From NCBI GenBank assembly GCA_031308135.1, contig JAHLJT010000631.1, positions 196,654,685 to 196,718,684 on the forward strand: DNA of 64,000 bases. Reading direction: 5' to 3'. A program made the translations under genes and the position numbers. Under the pieces are notes generated by a model. The model was given only the letters and a program-made list of their open reading frames with translations, was not told the origin of the DNA and searched no databases. The DNA comes from Acheta domesticus. Taxonomy: Eukaryota > Arthropoda > Insecta > Orthoptera > Gryllidae. Positions 37,601 to 47,269 of this stretch are shown in pieces. Position 1 is the stretch's first letter; each line of letters opens with the position of its first letter.

Positions 37601-37844
37601 TAATCTTCACCTCACCTCCACCCCAATCCCATCAATCGAACCACACGCCCTGCCCGCGCTGGGCACCCCTGGCGCCCGCCGACGACTCCCGCGCAGCAGC
37701 TTTGCAGGCGCCCGCGCCGCCAACGGAAGCGCGCATAAATCAAACGACAATAACAATTACAGCGTTTAGCGCCGCCGGTGCAACAGCGCCGCGCGTCCGG
37801 GCGCAGCGCGCGCCCGCGCTGTTGAGATTCGCATTGGGAAGGGG

Positions 37845-38015
37845 GAGGGAGAAGAGACGGGGTGGGGAAGAGGGGGAGGGGAAGGGGGAGGGGCAGAGGG
37901 GAGGGGAAGAAGGGGAGGGGAAGATGGGGAGGGGAAGAGGGGAGGGGAAGAGGTGGAGGGGAAGAGGGGGAGGGGAAGAGGGGGAGTGGAAAAGGGTGAG
38001 GGGGTGCGCGACTGC
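37845..38015 (+). repeat. G-rich tract (GGGGAGGGGAAGA-type)
   Basis: Closely spaced runs of three to five G separated by one to five bases cover about 150 bases. This meets the usual pattern for G-quadruplex formation on the + strand. Open frames across it are compositional. Confidence 0.85.
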
Positions 38016-38599
38016 CGGCAGCGCTGCGGTGGTGTTGCGCGTGCATTGGCAATCCCGTACGCCGCCCGAGGCCCACTGCCGCTTCATGATGCAAACACTA
38101 GAGGGCACTCTGATACGGTGAACGAATTTTCGACCGCTCCCCACTGGACGGTACGTCATCAGTCAGATGGCTAACATGGCGGCCTGAAAGAAGGTATCGG
38201 TTTCAATTATTAAAACAATTCAGTGGGTAGAACAGTTTAATGTGTTATGGTGTATGTGATAAAAAGTGAATTTCCATGCAAAACGTAAATGTTAAAAAAT
38301 TCCGTTATTCCCGCGTGAAGTCTGGGGATACAACGCGTGCACGCCATATACACGATATCCGGCGTTTCTAGTAGATTCTCTGCAACAGGAAGGCGATAGG
38401 ATCGGCCCAGAGTTCAGTCCTAAGGTTGGGGAATGGGGACAGGATAGGGAAAGTAGGATCGCGAGCGCCCCTTACTCATATTTCTCGGTGATGTTTCGTC
38501 AATCACCTGGTAACCTTTAGAGAAATCACAGGTCGAAGGAGACAGTGTACGAGTTTGATTTTGACAGGCACCACAAACTCATGGATGTTTAATATTTCA

Positions 38600-38695
38600 T
38601 GCGAATTTACAGTATTTGGCAGGAATCGAACCGTCGACCTCCTAATCACAGTTCAGTCCTTTTGGCTTAACTAAAACGTCCATAATTAAAGCCCT
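38600..38695 (-). repeat. tRNA-like sequence, probable SINE head
   Basis: On the minus strand an A-box-like TTAGTTAAGCCAAAAGG is followed by GATTAGGAGGTCGACGGTTCGATTCC with a good B box (GGTTCGATTCC, near 38,630). It does not form a convincing full tRNA cloverleaf, so a SINE head or tRNA fossil is preferred. Confidence 0.45.
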
Positions 38696-38731
38696 TTTTT
38701 TATAATTCCAAATTTAATTTGACAATTAGCA

Positions 38732-38773
38732 AAAATCCTTTATCTTTAACCAGTTTTAAAGATAAAGGATTTT
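38732..38773. other. Perfect 18-bp hairpin, 6-nt loop
   Basis: Left arm 38,732-38,749 (AAAATCCTTTATCTTTAA) is the exact reverse complement of 38,756-38,773. The loop is CCAGTT. It may be an inverted-duplication scar; the stem is too short for a typical miRNA precursor. Confidence 0.9.
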
Positions 38774-40595
38774 ATCCTCACAAAGTGTTTTCACGAATCT
38801 CTTGCAAAACCAGACAGATTGTATCCAGGATGCTCTTCTGGAGGATTTGCATTGCCTCAGAATTTTTCTCTTTACCAGGGATCTCTTATATTTGTAGTGT
38901 CACTAGCTGATTGTTACGTTACCGATGCTTTAATCTCTAACGAAAATATTTCTGTATGTTGAAAATGTTTACTACACAAGTTCTGAATAAAAAACTTTTC
39001 AAATATTTTTTGAAGATCACACTCTAGTGTGCGCCAATATACCGCATTCTCCCAGCATGCATTCACTCTTACAAGTATGTATGTCACTTGGTTCCACATT
39101 TTCTGAAGGGTAAAATTATATTATTACACAAGAAACAACGATGTATGAACATCAGATATGATCAAGTAAAAATTTATTGCTACAATTTAATTGTGTGTTA
39201 AAGTGTAAACTCCGATCATTAGATGTATTATATCATCCTTGTTAACTACAAAAAAAATTCTGAAAAAGTTACATGACTTTTGATTGTTATAAATCTGCTA
39301 TATGGAAATGGTTTGACATTACTCTATTGAAGTAGATGCAGGATAGTAAATTAATCTTCAGCAGAAACAATTCTTTGTAAATATTATACAAATAAATAAG
39401 CAGGTTCACGTTTTAAATTGCATGTTATTACAGAGAATTATGTATTTATAGATTCACGTGAGCAAACATGAATTCAAAACAAATTCTACCTCAATGCTCA
39501 GATAAAGCTGTACTTTAAAATTCACACTTGTAAGAAAGAATACTGACATCTTCTGAATACTTCTTATTCATACTCAGAAGTATTCTCGGTTTTTACAAGG
39601 GCATGCTGAGCTCAAATAATGTGAATAAGTATAGAGCCTTTGGAAATTGTACATTAGTCGTGAATATAAATATTTAAGAGGCAAATATTAGGGTTGGCGC
39701 TGAGAGATTTGAAAATATTTTCATGAATAATTTTTAAAGGTTTCTGAATTCATCTTCTCTGTTATTACTATCAATAAAATCATTCAAATTTATTAAAAGA
39801 ACATATATCAAATTTTGCGTTTGATGTTATATTCATAAAAATTTAATCGTTTGTACAAACTTTCATTTGAATATTCGAATTATAGTATTAAAGCAATAAA
39901 AAATTAATTGTTAAAGAGAAAAATTGTCTGGTGATCTTTTAATTTTATATACATCAAACAATATTGAGGGAAAGTTGAAGGCTGCGAATTCATTGTAAAC
40001 AAGTGTTTCTCATTAGCCTGCAATTTCCCGTAAACGCATGCTCATGTCATCTCTTTGGACAATGCTTGAGTTATGCAGCCCCGTAAAGCATATCCGGCGT
40101 AGGTACAGTCCCCACGTTCGTTATACAAACGCAAGTCGTAAAACTTTGCCAACCGTTTCACCTGTAACTGTGCAGCCCCCTCCAACAACAATAGTCGTCA
40201 CGTCCCTAACAGCCATCTGTTGTACACGAACTGTGACACCTAAACGACGTATTCCGTATCTCCAGAATACATCGTAGCCGAGAAGTATAACGCAGAAGCA
40301 GATACAGCACGTAGCGCAAACTCAGTCTTCTGCCACCGAGCAGGATTTCGCCGCCGCGAACGCGGCATCCGGTACAAATCACGTTTTAAGGGAGTTTTCG
40401 CAGCGGAAGTGAGCTTCGCAGGCGGTGGGGGGGGCGGAGTGGAGAGGGGGAGAGGTTCCGGTTGGTGGGCTCTTCCTCCCTGCCACGACTCGGAGACGCC
40501 TGTCCATAAATCGCCAACCGGACGGATGGCAATGAGGATGGCAGGGGATAGAGGCGGTGCCAGTACGTATGGAACGGCGCGGGTGGTAGGAGATT
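38774..40595. other. Intronic DNA; a moderately GC-rich patch near 40,040-40,570
   Basis: Besides the hairpin at 39,553, the stretch is AT-rich until about 40,040. There, frames of 79 codons (+) and 121 codons (-) overlap; neither shows a recognised motif. Confidence 0.35.
39553..39583. other. Inverted repeat (10-bp stem) inside a longer imperfect one
   Basis: GAATACTTCT and AGAAGTATTC flank an 11-base loop. The outer sequences cttgtaa and ttacaag near 39,529 and 39,593 can also pair, giving a longer imperfect stem. Confidence 0.6.
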
Positions 40596-40598
40596 TGG

Positions 40599-41165
40599 AG
40601 TTCAATTCAATTCAATTTTATTAGTAATTTGCTTACAGGATTATCCTGTTACAAATTGCTCTGTATATTCACAGCTCTATCGTAAACAATTTTATTACAA
40701 ATAACTTCCGATAGAATAGGTAGTTAACACAAGATACAAAATAAATAATACAACAAATGCAAATAATACAGTAACAAAACAAATACAAATAATGCAGTAA
40801 CACAATAACAAAATAATACAATAACATAAGATACACAATAATTGAGACAACAGAACATAGAAATATATGCATAACAACCTGTATCAAGTGCGACAACCTG
40901 TAGAATTTAGCTTGAACTATTTATAATAGAAGCTCGTAATTGCAGAATTGATGAAAGAACATTGTACAGAGTTTTATATCTTTCAGAGTTTAGATTAGTG
41001 AGACAATTTGGAAAGGATAGTACATTTTAGTATTGAACACTCGCACAAATGTTTCAGGTTGTCATTAGTATTCGTATTACATAGCGAGCAGATTGAATTT
41101 GAGTGTATTTTGTGCCACATATTTCTACTATTGATGTTGAATTCTTTGTCACTGGACATCCTGAT
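40599..41165 (-). mobile_element. 3' end of a 5'-truncated non-LTR retrotransposon
   Basis: Read on the minus strand, the element ends AATAAAATTGAATTGAATTG, a poly-A signal followed by a (TTGAA)n tail. The coding remnant at about 41,020-41,160 reads C-S-L-C-N..N-D-N-L-K-H-L-C-E-C, a CX2CX9HX3C finger of the kind found near the C-terminus of several non-LTR retrotransposon ORF2 proteins. Stops follow. The clade is not assigned. Confidence 0.6.
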
Positions 41166-41169
41166 TTGA

Positions 41170-43240
41170 GCAACTACTCAATGATTTCAGCGACGACTTT
41201 GGAGTTAAGAATGGAGATTATAGAGACAATGTGATGATTGCGTTTAGGTTGTTATCGCAATCCTCATGGAAGGATGGCAACAGATATGGTGTTACGTGAG
41301 ATGGCATTGATACCAGCAGTGGGGGGTATATCAGTGGCAGTTTGCTAATGTAGTAAAGGGTATGGTGATGTCATTGGCAGTAAATACTGCAAAAAGTTTG
41401 TTTAGATGGTTAAATCACTTCTAGTAGAACGTCCCTAACGGCGGCATTAAAACAAGCAGTAGTGGTTGTTTGAGTGCACTGAAGAGGTCTCCCCCATACC
41501 TTTGGCAATAAAGTTAACGACAGCTCGAACTAGAGTGATGTCACTAATTTAGATTGCTGTTGCTGCAACAATGAACATAGCTGAATCTGGTGGCGATAAT
41601 AGGGCTATTGGCACTACGGAGGTAGTGGGGAGTGACTGTGGTGACGATCGGGGGCAAACGCAGAGGCAGGTGTTGTGCAGATGGTGGTAGCATTGCTTGC
41701 GGTGCAAATGGCGCCGTAAGCGACCACATGGACGAGGTGGAGGGGGAGGCAACTCCGATGGTGGCCGGAGTGGGGGGAGAGTCGCGGGTGCAGACTGTTT
41801 GCAATTGCTCCGTTGGGATTCAACCGGTTATGAAGACACATATATCGAGTTTTGAAAAGCAAATCGGAATTCCAATTAGCAAGCAGCGAAATTAATGCAG
41901 CCGCCATTACGAAAGATGGCGGTGGCGCCATCCGGACTCGATCTCTTCTCTCTGCGCCTTCATAAACTTCTTCCAATAGATGAACGGTTGTGCCAAGATT
42001 TATGGTGTTTATTCAGAAATGAAAAATAATAATTCAACCGTTATTCCCTCGTAACGTATTTATTGAATGCTGTGTAGTGGATGAGTGATGTAAAAGGCAA
42101 ACAGAAATCTTTTATCAATTTGAAAATATTTGTAGTAGAAATATGTGAGACAACAATTGTTATTTTTAGTAAAAAACTGTTGTTTTTGATTTTCTGTGAA
42201 CTTAAATGAAATATATTTTTATATATAAATAATTTTCATTAAAAAATTTATATCTTTATTACTAAATCAGGTCAAAACTGTGGGTGCTTATGCGAAATGT
42301 TTTCACTGCAAAGAATCATAAAATATATTTTTATGTTGCAAAAGTCAATACATTTAAATGTATCAAAGTCCGTATTTTAGAATAGTAGTTTTCCAATCGT
42401 GTGTGCAAATACTAATTCCTGATTCCATGCGCCTGCATCAACAACTTTTTGCATTGTTGTTCGCAGAAAATATTAATTTGTTTTAAAGCAAATAAAATCT
42501 CCACAGTTGTTATTGAGAACAATTTATCACGAATTTCACATTTCATGTAGCGTAAAGGGCTTGTTTGCCTATAATTTTATAGTTTAAGACGTTCTTATTT
42601 TAAATTTGCGTAATGAAATACTACAACCTTCTTTTGAGATATTATCAAACCTTAAGCTTTCCGAATAAAATAAATCTCTGCCTTCTATATTTATGAATGT
42701 TGAAACTAAATCAATGTTCCTTGTGAATAATTTATACGCCATTTAATATTCCTAAAATTTATGGACAAGTCAACGGGATATGTAATGTGATTTCCTTGAA
42801 AACATTCTACAAGTTCATGAAAGATAGTGAAACAGTTTAGTTACTATTCTCCGTGGAGAGAAAAGTGGAGTCCCTTCATCCATATATTCTCCAATCGTCC
42901 CGATATTTCTTCCTGTCATTTCGTCCCGAAAAACAAAGACGCTCTCATAACTATTTTACGAGTAGTTACGGATAGAGAAAACTCAGTGACTTTAAAGGAA
43001 TCTTTAAATAATGTATACTCTGAATTGTTTCCGTTTCTCTATTGGTAAATATGTCGTATTAAGAAGAGAGTACTAAAAAAGGGCAAAATTGAAGTCCTGA
43101 TTATTACTTTGCTGGATATATTTTACTTAAGCAAAGAATACTCTGAACTGAGTTGGCATTTTTTTCTGTTCACGTTGTATTCTGTAGAACGGTAGAATGT
43201 AAATAATTAGGTGATATTTTAAAATCCACGGCAGCCGTAC
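41170..43240. other. Intronic DNA; G-rich patch at 41,600-41,790
   Basis: The patch has gggggaggc and gtggccggagtgggg words with short overlapping frames. The rest is AT-rich and nothing was recognised. Confidence 0.4.
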
Positions 43241-43244
43241 CCGC

Positions 43245-43760
43245 GTGGTTTGCACCATCGAGATTCGATCTCTTCACCCTTCTAGAGCAGCCCTCATTGC
43301 TCGCTGCACCGCCGTCTACCGTCTACCCCTCTTCCCTCTGCCCCTCCTCACCCCCCTCCACGCCCGCCGAAAAGTCTCAGCCGCCGTCGCCGCCAAGTTA
43401 ATTAAAATTCTTTTGAGGAGCCGAGAAGACTTTGTTGTTGATGTTTCGGGGCCCGGGTCAACAAACTTTTCCGACGGCGTTCAGCTTGGCTCTCTCCTTA
43501 CCTTTTGAAAAGCCGCACCCTGGCCTCCTCCGCTGCAGCCGTCGGGAATCGAGCGAGGAGGGGAGGGAGTGGGGGTAGGGGTGGGGGCGAGGAGAAATGG
43601 GGGCGGAGGGATATTCATCCCGGGCGCGGAGGGCACTTAGCCGGATTACGCGCGAGGCGGAGGCGGGCTGGGGCGCGCGTGCCGGAGCGGTGCCGGGACG
43701 AGGGGGGCGAGGAGACGGAAGAGAGCTGCCCAAAGTGCCAGGGATGGTGGGAGTCGTTAG
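43245..43760. other. GC-rich, CpG-rich island
   Basis: Pyrimidine-rich to about 43,390, then strongly G-rich (gaggggagggagtgggggta at about 43,556). Overlapping frames exist on both strands without domains. It might be a CpG island or a decayed GC-rich repeat. Confidence 0.45.
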
Positions 43761-43765
43761 AAGGT

Positions 43766-43823
43766 GATGTTCGGAGGAGCGAAGAGCCGTTATGGAAAAG
43801 TCGCAACTCGGAGGCGCAATAGT
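43766..43823. repeat. 58-bp duplicated block, copy 1
   Basis: gatgttcggaggagcgaaga through gcaatagt recurs at 44,242-44,299 with 56 of 58 identical bases. Confidence 0.95.
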
Positions 43824-44063
43824 GGTGGGATCCGGTCATGATCATGAGTAGAAAAATTGTGGGAAATACGGCATCCGCAACTTACAGGAGTGCGACAAGG
43901 TAGAGATATTGATGTGTGATGAAGGCAAATACGTAGCCGAGAATGTAAAAATGACTTTATTCTAATTATCAGAAGAAGTGGGAGCTCTTCAAAGATAGAT
44001 GAAGTGGTAAAATGCAAGCAATACATGAAATGATCAAATGGAAGATAATAATAAACATGAAAT

Positions 44064-44735
44064 ATTGATTGATTGATTATTATTTACGGACACGTCGACC
44101 CCTATAAACTATGTTGTAGTGAATGTTATATCTCTGGAAGTGTTAATATTATTCGTGGCTTATGTGTGAGATCCAGAGCCGACCTACACGTCTTCCAGGT
44201 GTTCGCCTTAACTTAAGCAAATAATACTTGCTTGTCTCTGCGATGTTCGGAGGAGCGAAGAGCAGTTATGGAAAAGTCGCAACTCGGAGGTGCAATAGTA
44301 CCTCCAAGGGAGCCTCCAAGGGAACCTCCAAGTAACTCCGTCAGCTGGGCACCGTCCCACCTGGGACAAACTAACATCTGAATTGGATTCCCGGCATGCG
44401 TGATAGTGTACTGCATTTAAGTGTAGGTGTAAGAGGAGATGATAGAACAAGAATGGGGAGAAACGATTTGCCCGCGTTCCGTGGCGAGTTGGTTGATGAT
44501 ATTCCACCGGCAACGGGCTGGTATTGAACAGCTAAACAACTGAAACTACCGATATGAGCAGGTGACCGTTAGAATTCTCGTCCAGCCAGGGACTGAATTC
44601 GACCTCGCCCTCTAGTTAGAATCGAAAATCCGTCGCCGCCCGGACTCGAATCTTTGACCTCCCGATCAGAGTCGCGAAAGAAACAATGGCAATGCTACCT
44701 CTGAACCAAATCTGCCGGTTAAATAGGGAAAATAT
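44064..44735 (-). repeat. SINE family S1, copy E (minus strand), carrying the 58-bp block
   Basis: It starts (as its 3' tail) with TTGATTGATTGATT at 44,066, matching the (ATCA)n tail of copy B. Next come acacgtcgacc, ggcatgcgtgatagtgtac (44,393), gaaactaccgatatgagcag (44,543), agaattctcgtccag, ctgaattcgacct and gcccggactcgaatctttgacctcc; the reverse complement of the last gives B box GATTCGAGTCC. The 58-bp block and three 12-bp cctccaaggg units (44,300-44,334) sit inside. Confidence 0.75.
44242..44299. repeat. 58-bp duplicated block, copy 2
   Basis: See 43,766-43,823. It is followed at once by three tandem 11-12-bp units (acctccaaggg, agcctccaaggg, aacctccaag). Confidence 0.95.
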
Positions 44736-44739
44736 GATA

Positions 44740-45245
44740 ATAATATATCGATTATTTAGCGTTTCCGGGCCCATCTAATACTATGATCTTTAGGCCAATC
44801 TATGTGTGTTTCATCCCTGGATGTGTCAGTGTTCCTCCCAGCTAGAAAATGAGGTTCGGTGCCAACCTGCACATCGGCTTGCCAGTTTTCCACCTCTGAG
44901 AGCCTTCCACTCTCGGCATGTGTGGTAGTACAAGTCGATAAGTGTGTGTGTGTGTGTGAGTGTGTGTGTGTGGAGGTGTTTGTAAGAGGAGAGGAGAAAC
45001 AAGGATGAGGAAGGAATGATGGAACGCGGTCCGTGACCCGTTTGTGCAGCTAACGCTCCAGCATGCGCCTGGTATAGATCGGACAAACTACGAAAACTGT
45101 AGATCAGAGAATCCGTCCGTTTGAATGCTTCTTCAAACAACTGAATTCGACCTAGCTGTTTCTACTGTCGAAAATCCATCTCTACGGGACACGAAACCCT
45201 AGGATTCCGCAGTCGCCCACGCTTCGGAGGCAGTGATAATAAATA
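44740..45245 (-). repeat. SINE family S1, copy F (minus strand)
   Basis: It follows copy E directly. Blocks in order: tgttcctcccagc (44,829), ggcatgtgtggtagtac (44,916), a GT run (44,942-44,972), ggaggtgtttgtaagaggag, a diverged accacgg..ctac region, ctgaattcgacctagc (45,140) and ccctaggattccgcagtcg. The B box is decayed. Confidence 0.7.
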
Positions 45246-45259
45246 ATGATGATGGAGAA

Positions 45260-45720
45260 TCACAAGGATCGCCAATGATTGCACGAAAGCGGAGTTGGCT
45301 GGGCGGAGGAGAAACCGCTCGCATCTCCACGGAGAGGGCTCGCGGGAGGCGGCGGCGGCCAGCGTGGGCGCGAGTGGGCGGGCGGAGGAGGGCCTCGCCG
45401 CTATCGACCGCGCCGGACGAAAGAACACGCGGTAATTTAATATTTTGGCAACACCGCCAAGTCGGGCGTGGGTGGGCGGCGGGGGAGGGCATCCCCAAAC
45501 GCTGCGCTGTCTGACGACAAGTAGCGGGCGCCGCCCGCGCGGCAGTCGGGGGCGTCGGGCGTGTACTCGAGAGGGAGAATATTAGAACCGTACGTGCGCG
45601 GTAGAAGCCGCCTCGGCTGAGATAAGACTCGAGTTCCGAATGAGATCCGTTCTATAAATCGGGGCGTGAGGTCTAAGAACGCTCCGAAGGGGGGGAGGAG
45701 GCGTATTAAAAATTAACCTC
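45260..45720. other. GC-rich, CpG-rich island
   Basis: It includes gggaggcggcggcggccag (45,333) and gcgggcgccgcccgcgcggc (45,525). Frames of about 90-100 codons overlap on both strands. No spliceable exon or product was recognised. Confidence 0.45.
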
Positions 45721-46519
45721 ACTATCGGGGGCACGCTGTATGCTTCCTTTCGCAATCCTGTTCTATGCATTCGAAATGCGCCCTCATTTGCAATTTTAAT
45801 GCGCTCTTTGTAATTTAACTCTTAAACAGTTATTATTAGGCGGTATGTATTCTGTTTCCTCAAAGAGAAAGGCAAACTCTGGCGACTGCAATAGCCTCTC
45901 TCTGTTCTCATAAAATAAACTTCCAACTTTCATTGTGTACTGCTGTGAACACCGCTAGTTTAGTATCCTTGTTTTAAGAGGTAATAACGATTGTTATCCA
46001 TATATTCACAAAATTCGGTACTGCACTATGCATTAAAAATAATTAATACTGTAAATATTTTAAAAGCATGCTTTTAGTCATCTATAATTTCTAACAAATA
46101 CATCCCAGTATATGATATTTAAAGGTGTGTAGAGAGAAGTATAGTCACAAATTGTTAATCAAAAACCACTCATATTTCAAAAGAAGTGAATTACATAATT
46201 TACAGGCCAAAAATTGAGAGATAAATTGCATTGATAAAGAAAACTCTTTCTTTAATATTGGAAGTGCACAATGGGTTCCTAGGACAGAAAAATGAATTTG
46301 AGTTTTGCAATTTTCCAAATTTCTTAAATTTTAGTGAATACCAGAACTATACCATTTCTATAAATTCACTCTCTACTTGTGGAGCAAAAAATTGCAGCCA
46401 TTTACTAGAATTTTTTTAAAAATATCACAGAAACTTTTTGAAAAGTATCCCCAAAAATGAAAATAATTTAATTATTTTCAGATTTTACTTGCAATGTGTT
46501 TACCGAACTTAAGCTCAAC
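45721..46519. other. AT-rich DNA, nothing firm
   Basis: A 62-codon + frame at 46,231-46,419 (Phe/Asn-rich) lies just upstream of the transposase remnant. It might be its N-terminal part, but no motif supports this. Confidence 0.35.
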
Positions 46520-46989
46520 TTTACAATACTGATCCTAATGACAGAAAAGCAATTGTATGTAGTGACGGCACATGTTCCTATATTCATAAAAGCTCCAACT
46601 TTCGTGCGTTACAGACTTCCTATTGTATGAATAAAGGAGGTCATTTAGCGAAACCAGCTTTAGAAATAGCACCACATAGATTCATTCTTGCTATACAAAG
46701 TCCTTATGTTTTGATGCGAGAAATAACGATGCAGGGATGCCACTTGACAAATTGCAAAACGATAGAGATGGTATGAGAGAATGAATCACACAAGGTGATA
46801 TTTATAGTTGACCGTGGTTACCGCGATGATAAAGCTTGCCTTCAAGAATTGGATATAACTGTTAAGATGCCTAGCTTCACAAGACCAGATCAAGTGTTTA
46901 CTACGAAAGAAGTGAACGAATCGTGTTTAATCACTAAAATTAGATGGGTCATCGAAATTCGAAATGGGCGTATTAAAAATATTTTCAAG
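46520..46989 (+). pseudogene. DDE transposase (DDE_Tnp_4-like), left part, split by a jockey element
   Basis: The frame reads A-I-V-C-S-D-G-T near 46,550 (first catalytic Asp at 46,564), H-K-S-S-N-F, then K-G-G-H-L-A-K-P. After a frameshift it reads D-A-R-N-N-D-A-G-M-P-L. It then returns to V-I-F-I-V-D-R-G-Y-R-D (second Asp at 46,810), N-E-S-C-L-I-T-K-I-R-W-V-I-E (Glu at 46,954) and N-G-R-I-K-N-I-F-K. This order matches the DDE superfamily endonuclease core of HARBI1/DDE_Tnp_4-like proteins (DGT..NNDA..VDRGFRD..NESRLVTKVRWVVE). The reading stops where the jockey poly-T begins and resumes at 51,904. Frameshifts and a stop make it non-functional. Confidence 0.8.
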
Positions 46990-47023
<34 letters not shown>

Positions 47024-47269
47024 TTTTCTTCCTGTTCGGCATAATATGCCTTTCAGGGGTTTTAATGTACAATCTTATAATACAACATAATTTTTGGCCC
47101 TTTGGCTAACAGTATTTGAGGAAGACCACACGGCTACCTCGAAAAACAAAGTCTGCAGAGCAGTAATCCAGATGAAATTGTTTTACGTTTTATTAGCTTT
47201 TAAGTTAACATCTTAAGTTGTTTAACGTTTTGGCAGCAGGGGTGGTTAAGGGGGAGGATTCATTCTAAT

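Noticed and set aside
40038..40277. A 79-codon + frame in a GC-balanced patch
   Set aside because: No recognisable domain, and a minus-strand frame starts at its 3' end; kept only as an unexplained patch.
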